DNA from: Stenotrophomonas pavanii
GTDB taxonomy: Bacteria > Pseudomonadota > Gammaproteobacteria > Xanthomonadales > Xanthomonadaceae
Reading direction: 5' to 3'
Assembly: GCF_900101175.1 (NCBI RefSeq)
Contig: NZ_FNFQ01000009.1
Span: 124,001-188,000, forward strand
Length of the DNA: 64,000 nucleotides
The first letter of the stretch is position 1. Each line of letters starts with the position of its first letter. The translations under genes were made by a program, and so were the position numbers. A model generated the notes under the pieces. That model was given only the letters and a program-made list of their open reading frames with translations, did no database searches and was not told the DNA's origin. Of this stretch, positions 16,284 through 24,916 are shown piece by piece.

Positions 16284-17684
16284 TCAGCCCTTGGCCTTGG
16301 TCAGCGCCTGGTCGAGCAGGGTGATGGCCAGGTCGATCTCTTCGTAGCTGATGTCCAGCGACGGCGCGAAGGTGATCACGTTCTTGTACCAGCCACCCAC
16401 GTCGAGCACGAGGCCCATGCGCTTGCCGTCATGCAGCAGGTCACCGGCCAGGCCGATGTCGACCATGCGGTCCAGCAGTTCCTTGTTCGGGGTGTAGCCG
16501 TCGGCCTGGCAGATCTCGGCGCGCAGGGCCAGGCCAAGGCCGTCGACGTCGCCGATTTCCGGGTGGCGCTTCTGCAGGCCACGCAGGCCGTCGAGGAAGT
16601 AGGCGCCCTTTTCCGGCACGGTGCGCTCGTAATCCATTTCCTTGCCCAGCTTCAGCACTTCCAGGCCCAGGCGGGTGCCCAGCGGGTTGGAGTTGAAGGT
16701 GGAGTGGGTGGAGCCCGGCGGGAACACGGTCGGGTTGATCAGCTCCTCGCGCGCCCACAGGCCCGACAGCGGGTTCAGGCCATTGGTCAGCGCCTTGCCG
16801 AACACCAGCACGTCCGGGGTCACGCCGAAATGCTCGATCGACCACAGCTTGCCGGTGCGCCAGAAGCCCATCTGGATCTCATCGACCACCATCAGGATGC
16901 CGTACTTGTCCAGCACGCGCTTGAGGCCGGTGAAGAAGTTGCGCGGCGGGATGACGTAGCCGCCGGTGCCCTGGATCGGCTCGACGTAGAACGCGGCGTA
17001 CTCGGCCTGGCCGACCTTGGGATCCCACACGCCGTTGTACTCGCTTTCGAACAGGCGCTCGAACTGCCACACGCAGTGGTCGGAATACTCGTCCGGGGTC
17101 ATGCCCTTCGGGCGACGGAAGGGGTACGGGAACGGGATGAACATCGCACGCTCGCCGAAGTGGCCGTAGCGGCGGCGGTAGCGGTAGCTGGAGGTGATCG
17201 ACGATGCACCCAGGGTGCGCCCGTGGTAGCCGCCCTCGAAGGCGAACATCAGGCTCTTGCCGCCGCGCGCGTTGCGCACGATCTTCAGTGAGTCCTCAAT
17301 GGCCTGCGCGCCGCCGACGTTGAAGTGCACGCGGCCGTCGAGGCCGAACTTCTCGTGCATGTCCACGGCAATGGTCTTGGCCAGCTGCACGCGGGTCGGG
17401 TGCAGGTACTGGCTGGCGACCTGCGGCAGGGTGTCGATCTGGTCCTTCAGTGCATCGTTCAGGCGCTTGTTGCTGTAGCCGAAGTTGCAGGCCGAGTACC
17501 ACATCTGCAGGTCGAGGTAGGGCACGCCCGCACCGTCGAACATGTAGCTGCCTTCGCCGCGCTGGAAGATCTTCGGCGGGTCGACGTAGTGGACGGTATC
17601 GCCGAAGGAGCTGTAGCGGGCTTCGTCGGCCAGCAGCTGCGCATCGGAGGCAGCCGCGTCGGCGTTCTTGTCAAAAATGTTCAT
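16284..17684 (-). CDS. Class III (ornithine/GABA-type) PLP aminotransferase
   Basis: This 466-residue fold-type I PLP enzyme carries the class III signature: MVVDEIQMGFWRTGKLW (Asp268 binds the pyridine N), Lys297 in FGKALTNG as Schiff-base lysine, and FEGGYHGRTLGA for the phosphate/ring region. A long N-terminal strap (residues 1-60) and an aromatic-rich segment (RYRRRYGHFGERAMFIPFPYPFRR) set it apart from biosynthetic ArgD or GabT. ATG 17684 starts MNIFDKNADAAASD. The gap of 65 bases to the phosphatase gene and common strand place it in the operon. The amino acceptor is unknown. Confidence 0.85.
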   Translation of the reverse strand: MNIFDKNADAAASDAQLLADEARYSSFGDTVHYVDPPKIFQRGEGSYMFDGAGVPYLDLQMWYSACNFGYSNKRLNDALKDQIDTLPQVASQYLHPTRVQLAKTIAVDMHEKFGLDGRVHFNVGGAQAIEDSLKIVRNARGGKSLMFAFEGGYHGRTLGASSITSSYRYRRRYGHFGERAMFIPFPYPFRRPKGMTPDEYSDHCVWQFERLFESEYNGVWDPKVGQAEYAAFYVEPIQGTGGYVIPPRNFFTGLKRVLDKYGILMVVDEIQMGFWRTGKLWSIEHFGVTPDVLVFGKALTNGLNPLSGLWAREELINPTVFPPGSTHSTFNSNPLGTRLGLEVLKLGKEMDYERTVPEKGAYFLDGLRGLQKRHPEIGDVDGLGLALRAEICQADGYTPNKELLDRMVDIGLAGDLLHDGKRMGLVLDVGGWYKNVITFAPSLDISYEEIDLAITLLDQALTKAKG

Positions 17685-17749
17685 GCAGTTCGGTTCCGTG
17701 GAGGACGTTCGGAAGGGCGCAACAGGGGAGCGTGCGTGGAGGAGAGGGC

Positions 17750-18466
17750 TCAGGCGGTGGCCAGCAGCAGGGGCAGTGCGGCGGGCTGTGGGCTGGCGTC
17801 GAGGCGACGTGGCTGCAGCAGGCTGCCATCGAGCAGGCGCGGCAACAGCGCGATTGCATCGTGGAAGGTATCGATGGCGGCATGCGCGATGCCGGCATTC
17901 GTGCAATGGGTGATCAGGCGGCGCTTGGCGAACACGAAGTCGGCGTCTTCAGAGACGCAGAAGTCCGAGCTGCCGTCGCCGATCATCAGCACGCGGGGGG
18001 CTTCGTTGGCGCGCGCCTGCGCAGCGCAGGTGCACTTGCAGGTCCCGCTGCGGCACCCTTCGGCCTGGTAGGGCGACTCCAGTTCCCAATGGTCTTCGCA
18101 CCAGCGCAGGTGGTTGGCCACCACCGGCAGCGGTGGCAGACCATGGTTGGCAAGGATGCGGTGGATCGCGTAGTCCAGGCCGTCGCTGACGATGCGCAGC
18201 GGCAGGCCCAGCTTTTCGGCGCGGCTGACGAAGGCCGCGAAGCCCGGATCGATCTGCACCTGGTCCAGGTGCGCGTCGAGCGTGGCCGGGTCCAGCTTCA
18301 ACAGCCGCACCTGGCCCTGCATGCACTCACGCGAGCCGATCTTTCCCGCCTTCCACTGGTCTTCCAGTTCCTGCCAGCCCGGCTGGCCGTACTTTTCCAG
18401 CAGCGAGTCGATGACATCTTCGAGGCTGATGGTGCCGTCGAAGTCACACAGGATGCTCCAGTGCAT
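17750..18466 (-). CDS. MtnX-like HAD-IB phosphatase
   Basis: The protein has 238 residues. Motif I CDFDGTIS (nucleophile Asp8), motif II around RIVSDG and motif IV MIGDGSSDFCVSEDADFVFAK define a HAD phosphatase of subclass IB. A Cys cluster (CRSGTCKCTC) in the cap is typical of the MtnX-like/PhoX-like group. No methionine-salvage genes are nearby, so the substrate is probably a phosphorylated intermediate of this operon. A 168-base gap separates it from the DegT gene, with a CAGCCTGC-type hairpin at about 18557-18575 but no strong T-run. Confidence 0.85.
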   Translation of the reverse strand: MHWSILCDFDGTISLEDVIDSLLEKYGQPGWQELEDQWKAGKIGSRECMQGQVRLLKLDPATLDAHLDQVQIDPGFAAFVSRAEKLGLPLRIVSDGLDYAIHRILANHGLPPLPVVANHLRWCEDHWELESPYQAEGCRSGTCKCTCAAQARANEAPRVLMIGDGSSDFCVSEDADFVFAKRRLITHCTNAGIAHAAIDTFHDAIALLPRLLDGSLLQPRRLDASPQPAALPLLLATA

Positions 18467-18634
18467 GGGCAGGTCCGTCGATGAGAAAGGCGTCCGGCAC
18501 GGTGCCGGGGCAGGCTCAATGTAGGCAGGCAGCCTTTCTCGTTCCTTTCCTGTTGAAAGCCTGCACCGCAGGCTGGGGAAAGTGTTCAGGAATCGCGCTT
18601 GCTGAATGGGTGTAATGCCCTGGAAACCGCGGTT

Positions 18635-19843
18635 TCAGGGCTGCGCAGCGGCCAGCGCCCGCAGGATCTCCGCAGTTTCCTCACGGCTCTGCCAGGCGCT
18701 GTTGCCGAGGGTCAGCATGCGTGCGGCGAAGTCGCGTGCGTTGGGCATGTCGTCCTGCGGCACGATGCCACGCAGGTAGGCGTAGTCGGGCAGGGCATGG
18801 ATGAACATGCGGCTGGCACCGAGGCCGCGCGGCCACAGTTCGTCCAGCGCGGCATCGCGGGCGCGCTGGCTGGGCAGCAGCAGCATCAGCATCGGCCAGG
18901 TGCCGCCGGTACCTGCCAGGCCGTCGACCACCTCCACGGCCGGCAGTTGTGCTAGCTGCACGCGCAGCTGCAATGCGCGCAGTCGTCCAGCCTGCAGGAA
19001 CGCAGGCAGCCGCCGCGCCGCGTTGGCACCGATGTTCTGCCGCCAGTGGCTGACCCGGTGCTGCGGTATGTTCAGCGGGAAAATGTCACCGACCGCTTCT
19101 TCCAGGTCGCCGCGCTGCAGCGCGTTGCGCAGGGGATTGCCGTACACCAGCGACAGCAGCGAGGGCCGGTAGCAGGCGGCAAGGCCGAGCAGCTGCACGC
19201 TGCGCAGCAGCTCCCAGCGCAGGCTGGAACGCACCTGTTCGGCGGCATGCTCGGCCAGCGCGGCGCGCAGCTCGTCATCGCGGCTGACCAGCAGGCCGCC
19301 TTCGTGCAGGCTCAGCCCCTTGCCGGCGGCCAGGCTGAAGAATCCGATGTCGCCACGCAGGCCGACGCTGCTGTTGCCGATCCGGGCGCCCAGCGCCTGT
19401 GCGGCATCTTCGATGACCCAGGCCCCGGCGCGGCGGGCGATGTCGCAGGCCCGTTCGACATCGGCGATGCGACCGCCGAGGTGGGTCGGCAGGATGGCCA
19501 AGGTGCGCGCATCGGCCAGGCGCGAGAGCTGTGCCGGATCAAAGTCGAAATGGCCGCGGCGGGTATCGCACAGCTGCACGCGCAGACCGAGGCTGTGTAC
19601 CGCGATCGGCACCAGCGGGCAGGTGTAGGCCGGCAGGATCACGGTATCGCGCTTGGGCGCACGCTTGCGCAGGGTGCGCAGCGCGATCAGCAGGGCATGG
19701 GTGCCGGAGCAGGTCAGCTGCAGGGGAGGCGTGCCGAGCTGGCGGGCCAGGATCTCGCGCAGGTCGCCGCCACCGGGCAGGAAGTCGCTGGCCTGCATCG
19801 GCAGGCCGGCCGTCGGCGGCAGTTCGCGCGCGAACAGGCTCAT
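18635..19843 (-). CDS. DegT/DnrJ/EryC1-family aminotransferase
   Basis: This 402-residue PLP enzyme of the sugar-aminotransferase family has TCSGTHALLIAL (phosphate site), WVIEDAAQALGA (Asp146) and Lys175 in SLAAGKGLSLHEGG as the aldimine lysine. ArnB, which makes UDP-4-amino-arabinose, belongs to this family. Together with the two ArnE/ArnF-like proteins immediately upstream, this suggests an amino-sugar or amino-alcohol that is lipid-linked and flipped. No glycosyltransferase or NDP-sugar gene is present in the cluster, so the comparison is partial. Confidence 0.85.
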   Translation of the reverse strand: MSLFARELPPTAGLPMQASDFLPGGGDLREILARQLGTPPLQLTCSGTHALLIALRTLRKRAPKRDTVILPAYTCPLVPIAVHSLGLRVQLCDTRRGHFDFDPAQLSRLADARTLAILPTHLGGRIADVERACDIARRAGAWVIEDAAQALGARIGNSSVGLRGDIGFFSLAAGKGLSLHEGGLLVSRDDELRAALAEHAAEQVRSSLRWELLRSVQLLGLAACYRPSLLSLVYGNPLRNALQRGDLEEAVGDIFPLNIPQHRVSHWRQNIGANAARRLPAFLQAGRLRALQLRVQLAQLPAVEVVDGLAGTGGTWPMLMLLLPSQRARDAALDELWPRGLGASRMFIHALPDYAYLRGIVPQDDMPNARDFAARMLTLGNSAWQSREETAEILRALAAAQP

Positions 19844-19853
19844 CGCCGCGCGC

Positions 19854-20252
19854 TCATGGCGTGCTTGCGGCGGGGCTGTGTGGATCGTCTGCTTCGGCGC
19901 GACCGAGGCAGACGATGCCGGCCACGATCAGGACCGCACCGACCAGGTGGTGCAGGGTCAGTGGCTCGTTCAACAGCCACGCCGACAGCAGCAGCACACT
20001 GATCACTTCCAGGTGCGAGGCCGCGAACGCCGGGCCGATCGGCGCATGGCGCAGCAGGCTCATCCAGGTGAAGAACGCGCCGACGTAGCCGAGGATGGCG
20101 CCGTACACCCACGGCTGCGACAGCACGCGCAGCAGCCAGGCGGTGTTGGCCTCGACCGGCAGGGCCGCCTCGCCGGCGTACTTGAAGCACAGCTGGGCCA
20201 GCGTGTCGAAGGCCATCAGCAGCGGGAAGCCGATCACATACAGGCGCCTCAT
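19854..20252 (-). CDS. Four-helix EamA/SMR-type half transporter (ArnF-like), subunit 2
   Basis: The protein has 132 residues and four predicted helices: about 5-25, 45-65, 72-92 and 98-118. The first helix carries FPLLMAFDTLAQLCFKYAG, with a polar/charged pair near the place of the conserved Glu in SMR proteins, and the last two have the EPLTLHHLVGAVLIVAGI pattern of EamA/ArnE/ArnF. It begins 4 bases inside the stop of the preceding half transporter and ends 10 bases before the DegT gene. The two short proteins most likely form an antiparallel heterodimer. Confidence 0.78.
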   Translation of the reverse strand: MRRLYVIGFPLLMAFDTLAQLCFKYAGEAALPVEANTAWLLRVLSQPWVYGAILGYVGAFFTWMSLLRHAPIGPAFAASHLEVISVLLLSAWLLNEPLTLHHLVGAVLIVAGIVCLGRAEADDPHSPAASTP

Positions 20253-20608
20253 GAGCCGGCCCCCACCACCGCCACGCCTGCCGTGACCAGCAGCATGCCG
20301 GTCACCCGCAATGGCGTGAGCTTCTCGCGGAACAGGATGCGGCCAGCGATCATCAGCGCAACGATGTTGATCGAGCCCAGCAGCACGCCCTTGGACAGCG
20401 GCACAAGTGACAGGAACGCGATCCAGGCGACGAACTCAAGCACGTAGCAGGCGATACCGATCCACAGCCAGGGTCGGCTGAGCATGTGTTTCCAGCGTTG
20501 CAGTCCTTCGCCATCCTGCGGGTCGCTGGCGGCGGCCTTGAAGGCGAGCTGGCCACCGGTATCGAGCACGACATTGGCCAGCCACAGCAGCGTGGCGAGT
20601 GCCCCCAT
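20249..20608 (-). CDS. Four-helix EamA/SMR-type half transporter (ArnE-like), subunit 1
   Basis: This 119-residue hydrophobic protein has four helices and the C-terminal pattern FREKLTPLRVTGMLLVTAGVAVV found in ArnE and other EamA half-length proteins. The ATG at 20608 is preferred: it follows the esterase stop by 1 base and begins directly with the first helix (MGALATLLWLANVVLD). The stop overlaps its partner's start by 4 bases. In the arn pathway such a pair flips undecaprenyl-phosphate-aminoarabinose; here the cargo is unknown. Confidence 0.78.
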   Translation of the reverse strand: MGALATLLWLANVVLDTGGQLAFKAAASDPQDGEGLQRWKHMLSRPWLWIGIACYVLEFVAWIAFLSLVPLSKGVLLGSINIVALMIAGRILFREKLTPLRVTGMLLVTAGVAVVGAGS

Positions 20609-20609
20609 C

Positions 20610-21446
20610 TCAGGCCACCGCCTTGAGGACGCCGCTGCGCTCACCGATTTCGGTGAAGAAGCGCGCGCTGCGGCGGATCACGTCGCGGCGTTCGCGGTCG
20701 ATCGTGATCATGTGATAACTGTCTTCCAGTACCACCAGTTCCTTCGGGCCGCTGACCCGCGACATCACCAGCTCGGCATTGCCCATGCTGGCCACGTCGT
20801 CTTCGCGGGCGTGCATCACCAGGCAGGGGGCGGTGACCTGGTGCAGGTGGCGGCGGGTCCAGATGCTCAGGGCGCGCATCTCGGCCAGTGCATGCCAGGG
20901 GTTGCCCGGGAGGCCGGCGGCCGCGCTGTCGCCGGACAGCATGGCGGCGCTGACCTGCGCGCGCAGGCGCTCGTCACGCAGGCCGTAGGGTGGTTCTTCC
21001 ATGAACATGCGGTCGCGGCCGATGTTGAAGCGCTTGAACCACGGCAGCAGGAACGACAGGCGGGCCACGGCGGGAATGTTCCAGCCGTCGTAGCGGAACG
21101 TGGCGCCATACACCCCGACCCCGGACACCCACTCGGGGCGGCGCGCGGCCAGCGCCAGCGACAGCACCGCACCCATCGACAGGCCCCCGACGAACAACTG
21201 GTCGACCTTGCCACGCAGGCTTGCCGCCGCGTCTTCCACGCCCTGGTACCACTGTTCCCAGGTGGTCGCCAGCAGGTCGTCCACGCTGCCGCAATGACCG
21301 GGCAGCTGCACGCCGTGTACGGTGAAGCCCGCGTTGTTCAGGCCCTTGCCCAGCATGCGCATTTCCGCCGGGGTGCCGGTCAGGCCGTGGACCAGCAGCA
21401 CGCCCTGCGGGCCACCAGGGAGGAAGAAGTCATGCGATTGGGTCAC
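20610..21446 (-). CDS. Alpha/beta-hydrolase (carboxylesterase / monoacylglycerol-lipase-like), first gene of the operon
   Basis: The protein has 278 residues. It has a complete catalytic triad: Ser90 in GGLSMG, Asp216 or 217 in HAREDDV and His245 in DSYHM. The oxyanion region is LVHGLTG. It resembles Est30-type carboxylesterases and bacterial monoglyceride lipases. It is cytosolic, with no signal peptide. It is the first gene of eight same-strand genes with gaps of 1 base or overlaps to the next two. Upstream, 80 bases separate it from the histidine kinase's stop. Within the operon it may trim an acyl ester. Confidence 0.85.
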   Translation of the reverse strand: MTQSHDFFLPGGPQGVLLVHGLTGTPAEMRMLGKGLNNAGFTVHGVQLPGHCGSVDDLLATTWEQWYQGVEDAAASLRGKVDQLFVGGLSMGAVLSLALAARRPEWVSGVGVYGATFRYDGWNIPAVARLSFLLPWFKRFNIGRDRMFMEEPPYGLRDERLRAQVSAAMLSGDSAAAGLPGNPWHALAEMRALSIWTRRHLHQVTAPCLVMHAREDDVASMGNAELVMSRVSGPKELVVLEDSYHMITIDRERRDVIRRSARFFTEIGERSGVLKAVA

Positions 21447-21526
21447 CTGGCGGCTCCGGCGGCGGCAGTGGGGAAGGTCAGGATCGCAAGCGCGATTTTC
21501 ACCAGCCTTTCAGCCCCCGGTCCGGG

Positions 21527-22906
21527 TCAGGGGGCCTTCAGCAGCGGCAGCGTGATGGCAACTTTCAGGCCACCACCGGCACGGTTGAGGAAGGTCAGGC
21601 GGCCGCCGAGGTGCTCCACCGCTTCATGGGCGATGGCCAGGCCCAGGCCGGTGCCGCTGGCGGTGGTGCCCGGGGCGCGGAAGAAGCGCTCACCCAGCCG
21701 CGGCATCACATCCTCGGGCACCCCCGGCCCATTGTCCTCCACGTACAGTTCGACGTCATTGTCGTCCAGCGCGTGCACGCCGACGGTGACGGTCGCATCG
21801 CGGCCGGCATAGCGCAGTGCGTTGTCGATCAGGTTGTCCAGTGCCTCCTGCAGCTGGGCACCGTTGCCCAGGATGCGCAGCGGCTGGGGACTGCCGCGGT
21901 ACCCCAGATCAATGCCATCGCGGATGGCTTCGGGCACGCGCATCCCGACCCAGTGCGGCACCCGTTCGCTCAGGTCCAGCGCTTCCACGGTTTCCGGAAC
22001 GGTCTGCGCCCGGCTCAGCGCCAGCAGCTGGGTGCTGACCCGCGCGGTACGCTGGTTGAGGCGGCGGATGTGCTGCAGGGCCTCGCGTACCGTGTCCGGG
22101 TCACCATGGGCCAGCGCCTGGTCCACGTGCAGGGCCATGCCGGCCAGCGGCGAGCGCAGCTGGTGCGCGGCGTCGGCGATGAAGCGGTTCTGCAGCGTGA
22201 TCATTTCCGCCTGGCGGGCAAACAGGTCGTCGATGGTGCTGATCAGCGGCTGGATCTCCTCGGGTACATCGGCGTCGGAGATCGGTGCCAGTTCGCCCCG
22301 GCGCTGCGCCAGGCGGGTCCGCAACGGGGTCAGGATGCGCAGGCCGTAGGTCACGCCGAACCAGACCAGCGCGGCGGTGCCCAGCGCCAGCATGGTCATC
22401 AGCGGGATGATGATCATCAGGATCTCGCGCGCACGCTGGCGGCGGTCGGCCATGCTTTCGGCCACCGTCACCGCCAGCTCGTCCTGCGGGTCGTTCATCG
22501 CCCGCGTGCAGACAGTGGCCATGCGTACCTGCTGGCCGTTGAGCGTGCCGTCGTACAGCGCCGGATGCACGCCGGTGCAGTCCTGCGAAGGCGCATACGG
22601 GCTGAAGTCCGCATTGCCGCTGAGCGTGCCCTTGCGGCTGCTGTCGACGTTGAAATAGCGGTGGCCGTCGGGGTCGTACTCGATCAGGAAGCGCGCCTGC
22701 GGTGACAGATCGCTGGTCACCGGCATGGTGCTCAGCATCTGCGCGAACGAGTGCGTGTCGTCGATCAGGTTGCGGTCGTGGATGCGGTTGGAATAGTCCA
22801 GCGCAACGTAATAGGCCAGGATCGTGTTGAAGATGAGCAGGCCAAGCATCGGCAACGCCAGGAAGGCGAGCAGGCGCCGGCGCAGGCTCGGGGGGCCGCT
22901 GATCAC
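21527..22906 (-). CDS. Sensor histidine kinase, TctE type
   Basis: The protein has 459 residues. An N-terminal helix (about 10-30) leads to a periplasmic 2CSK_N-like domain of about 130 residues, TM2 (about 155-178) and a HAMP-like linker. The phospho-acceptor His is in FIADAAHQLRSPLAGM, and the ATP-binding domain has N box (LIDNALRYA), G1 (DNGPGVP) and G2 (GTGLGLAI). Its GTG start overlaps the response regulator stop by 4 bases (GTGA), so the pair is made together. In other bacteria TctDE-type pairs sense carboxylates; no transporter is adjacent here. Confidence 0.9.
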   Translation of the reverse strand: MISGPPSLRRRLLAFLALPMLGLLIFNTILAYYVALDYSNRIHDRNLIDDTHSFAQMLSTMPVTSDLSPQARFLIEYDPDGHRYFNVDSSRKGTLSGNADFSPYAPSQDCTGVHPALYDGTLNGQQVRMATVCTRAMNDPQDELAVTVAESMADRRQRAREILMIIIPLMTMLALGTAALVWFGVTYGLRILTPLRTRLAQRRGELAPISDADVPEEIQPLISTIDDLFARQAEMITLQNRFIADAAHQLRSPLAGMALHVDQALAHGDPDTVREALQHIRRLNQRTARVSTQLLALSRAQTVPETVEALDLSERVPHWVGMRVPEAIRDGIDLGYRGSPQPLRILGNGAQLQEALDNLIDNALRYAGRDATVTVGVHALDDNDVELYVEDNGPGVPEDVMPRLGERFFRAPGTTASGTGLGLAIAHEAVEHLGGRLTFLNRAGGGLKVAITLPLLKAP

Positions 22907-23586
22907 GGGGCGCTGTCGTCCTGTGCGTCTTCCAGCATGTAGCCCAGCCCACGCACGGTGCGGATGCCCATGCCGCCCGGCTGCAGCTTGCGGCGCAGGC
23001 GGTGCAGGGCGATGTCCAGGCCGTTGTCGGTCAGGTCCTGTCCCCAGTCGCACAGGGCTTCCACCAGCTGCGCGCGCGACACAATGCGCTCGGCGCGTAC
23101 CGCCAGCGCCGACAGCAGCCCGAACTCGCGTGCGGTCAGTTCCAGTGACTGGTCGTCGATCCACACCCGGTGCCCGGCCAGGTCCAGGCGCAGGCGGCCG
23201 ATGCGCAGGTCCGGGGTGCCGTTGCTGGTGACCCGGCGCAGCTGTGCGCGCACGCGTGCTTCGAATTCGTCCAGTGCAAACGGCTTGACCAGGTAGTCGT
23301 CGGCGCCGAGGTCGAGCACGCGCACGCGCTCGGCCAGGCCGTCGCGGGCGGTCACCACCAGCACTGCCAGGCCATCGCCGCGCTGGCGCAGGCGTTGCAG
23401 CACGTCGCGGCCATCCAGTTGCGGCAGGCCCAGGTCCAGCACCAGCAGTGCGTACTGGGTCGAGCCCAGCGCGGCGTCGGCGTGCGCGCCATTGTCGACG
23501 TGGTCGACCACGTGCCCCTGCCGGCGCAGCGAGGCGCACAGGCCGGAGGCGATGTCCGGGTCGTCTTCAGCAATCAGTACGCGCAT
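22903..23586 (-). CDS. OmpR/TctD-family response regulator
   Basis: The protein has 227 residues. The receiver domain has the acidic pocket AEDD (10-11 region), the phospho-Asp in LLVLDLGLPQLDG and Lys in YLVKPF. A winged-helix OmpR-type DNA-binding domain follows (LTAREFGLLSAL, DIALHRLRRKL, TVRGLGYML). It is co-transcribed with the downstream kinase gene. The 132 bases upstream (23587-23718) hold the promoter of this operon and the end of a metallophosphatase gene read in the same direction. I see no clear operator there. Confidence 0.93.
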   Translation of the reverse strand: MRVLIAEDDPDIASGLCASLRRQGHVVDHVDNGAHADAALGSTQYALLVLDLGLPQLDGRDVLQRLRQRGDGLAVLVVTARDGLAERVRVLDLGADDYLVKPFALDEFEARVRAQLRRVTSNGTPDLRIGRLRLDLAGHRVWIDDQSLELTAREFGLLSALAVRAERIVSRAQLVEALCDWGQDLTDNGLDIALHRLRRKLQPGGMGIRTVRGLGYMLEDAQDDSAP

Positions 23587-23718
23587 GCGCGGAGGCTCCT
23601 TTAACGGTCAGGCCCACCGGCTGGACGGGGCAGGCCTCTCGGCTGCCGAGGGTAGCCGCAAACCGGGGGAAGGTGGAGCGGGCCGGCACCTGCCGGCGCC
23701 GTCACGCTGTCCTGCCAT

Positions 23719-24843
23719 TCAGTCCTGCAGGCCCGGTTCACCGAGCGCCAGCGGCACCCGCGAGCCATCCAGCAGCCCACGACTGAGCACACCGTTGTCG
23801 ATGAACAGCAGCTCGCCGTTCTCGCCGTTCTTGATGCTGCTGTCGATGGCGATCACGCGGTCACCGTGGAAGCTGCTGACGTGTGGCATCGAGGTATGGC
23901 CGACCACGATCCGCTTGAGCTGCAGCCGGTCGAGCACGGCCTGCACCCCCGCGGTGTCGAGGCGGCCGTCGAAGTAACCGCGGTACCAGATCGGGCTGGT
24001 CTTGCCGTCGTACAGCGGTGCGGTGGCCGGGTCGGCCTTCACTTCGGCCTTGGGCAGCCCCAGCGAGGCCTGGTAGGCCGCGTTGGTGCGCGCCGGGTCC
24101 AGCGCCAGCTGCACCGCTTCGGGCGAGATGCCGCCGTGCAGGAACAGGGTGTCGCCGATCTTCAGCAGCACCGGGCGGGTGCGCAGCCACTGGCCGATCA
24201 CCGAGTCCTTGCCGTACAGCTGCGGGTAGCTGCGGCCCAGCAGCTGGGCGCTGCGCAGGTACTTCGGGTTGACGTAGCGCAGGTCGTCGTACAGCACCAT
24301 GGTCTCGTGGTTGCCGAGCACGAAGTGCACCGCACCGCCGGCGGCAGCGGCCTGCTGCTGCAGGCCATACAGCAGCCAGAAGGCTTCGGTGACCTGCGGG
24401 CCGCGGTCGAACACATCGCCGGCGACGACCAGCGTGTCCTTGCCCAGTGCCCAGCGGTCCTGGGCGTTGATGACCTGGTGGGCACGCAGCAGGCGCACCA
24501 GCAGCCCGTACTGGCCATGGATGTCGGACAGCGCGACGATGCGCGGCGCGGCCGGCAGTACGGAAATCGAAGGCGCATTCGGCGCGGCCACATGCACGGT
24601 GTGCTCGTAGCCGCAGCGTGGGGCGATGTCGGTGCCTGCGGTCTGCGTGGCCAGCGTGCGCGATTCGACCCTGTCGGCGCAGATCCATTGGACCTGCAGC
24701 TGGTCGCCCTGGCGGAACACATACGGGCCATCGGCCTGCACGTGGTCGGCGGGCGCGGCGACCTCGCGCGCCTGCGTGGCTGTCGCGCAGGCCAGCAGCG
24801 GCAGCAGCAGGGCGGTCAGCAGGGAAGGGCGAAAGCGCGGCAT
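23719..24843 (-). CDS. Exported calcineurin-like metallophosphatase
   Basis: The protein has 374 residues. The signal peptide is MPRFRPSLLTALLLPLLACA with cleavage near ATQA. The metallophosphoesterase motifs appear in order: ALSDIHGQYG (DxH), VVAGDVFDRGP (GDxxDRG), VLGNHET (GNHE), LHGGI and VVGHTSM (GHT). This set, with GDxxDRG, is of the Shewanella/bacterial PPP-type phosphatases, acting here in the periplasm. A fibronectin-like strand region (residues 30-90) precedes the catalytic domain. An in-frame ATG at 24852 is the alternative start. The natural substrate is unknown. Confidence 0.87.
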   Translation of the reverse strand: MPRFRPSLLTALLLPLLACATATQAREVAAPADHVQADGPYVFRQGDQLQVQWICADRVESRTLATQTAGTDIAPRCGYEHTVHVAAPNAPSISVLPAAPRIVALSDIHGQYGLLVRLLRAHQVINAQDRWALGKDTLVVAGDVFDRGPQVTEAFWLLYGLQQQAAAAGGAVHFVLGNHETMVLYDDLRYVNPKYLRSAQLLGRSYPQLYGKDSVIGQWLRTRPVLLKIGDTLFLHGGISPEAVQLALDPARTNAAYQASLGLPKAEVKADPATAPLYDGKTSPIWYRGYFDGRLDTAGVQAVLDRLQLKRIVVGHTSMPHVSSFHGDRVIAIDSSIKNGENGELLFIDNGVLSRGLLDGSRVPLALGEPGLQD

Positions 24844-24916
24844 CGGCGGCATCCAGCGGCGGAAAGACCCGATGCTAACCGGCGCCGCCGCATCGCGGTG
24901 TGCGCGAATGGGCGGG

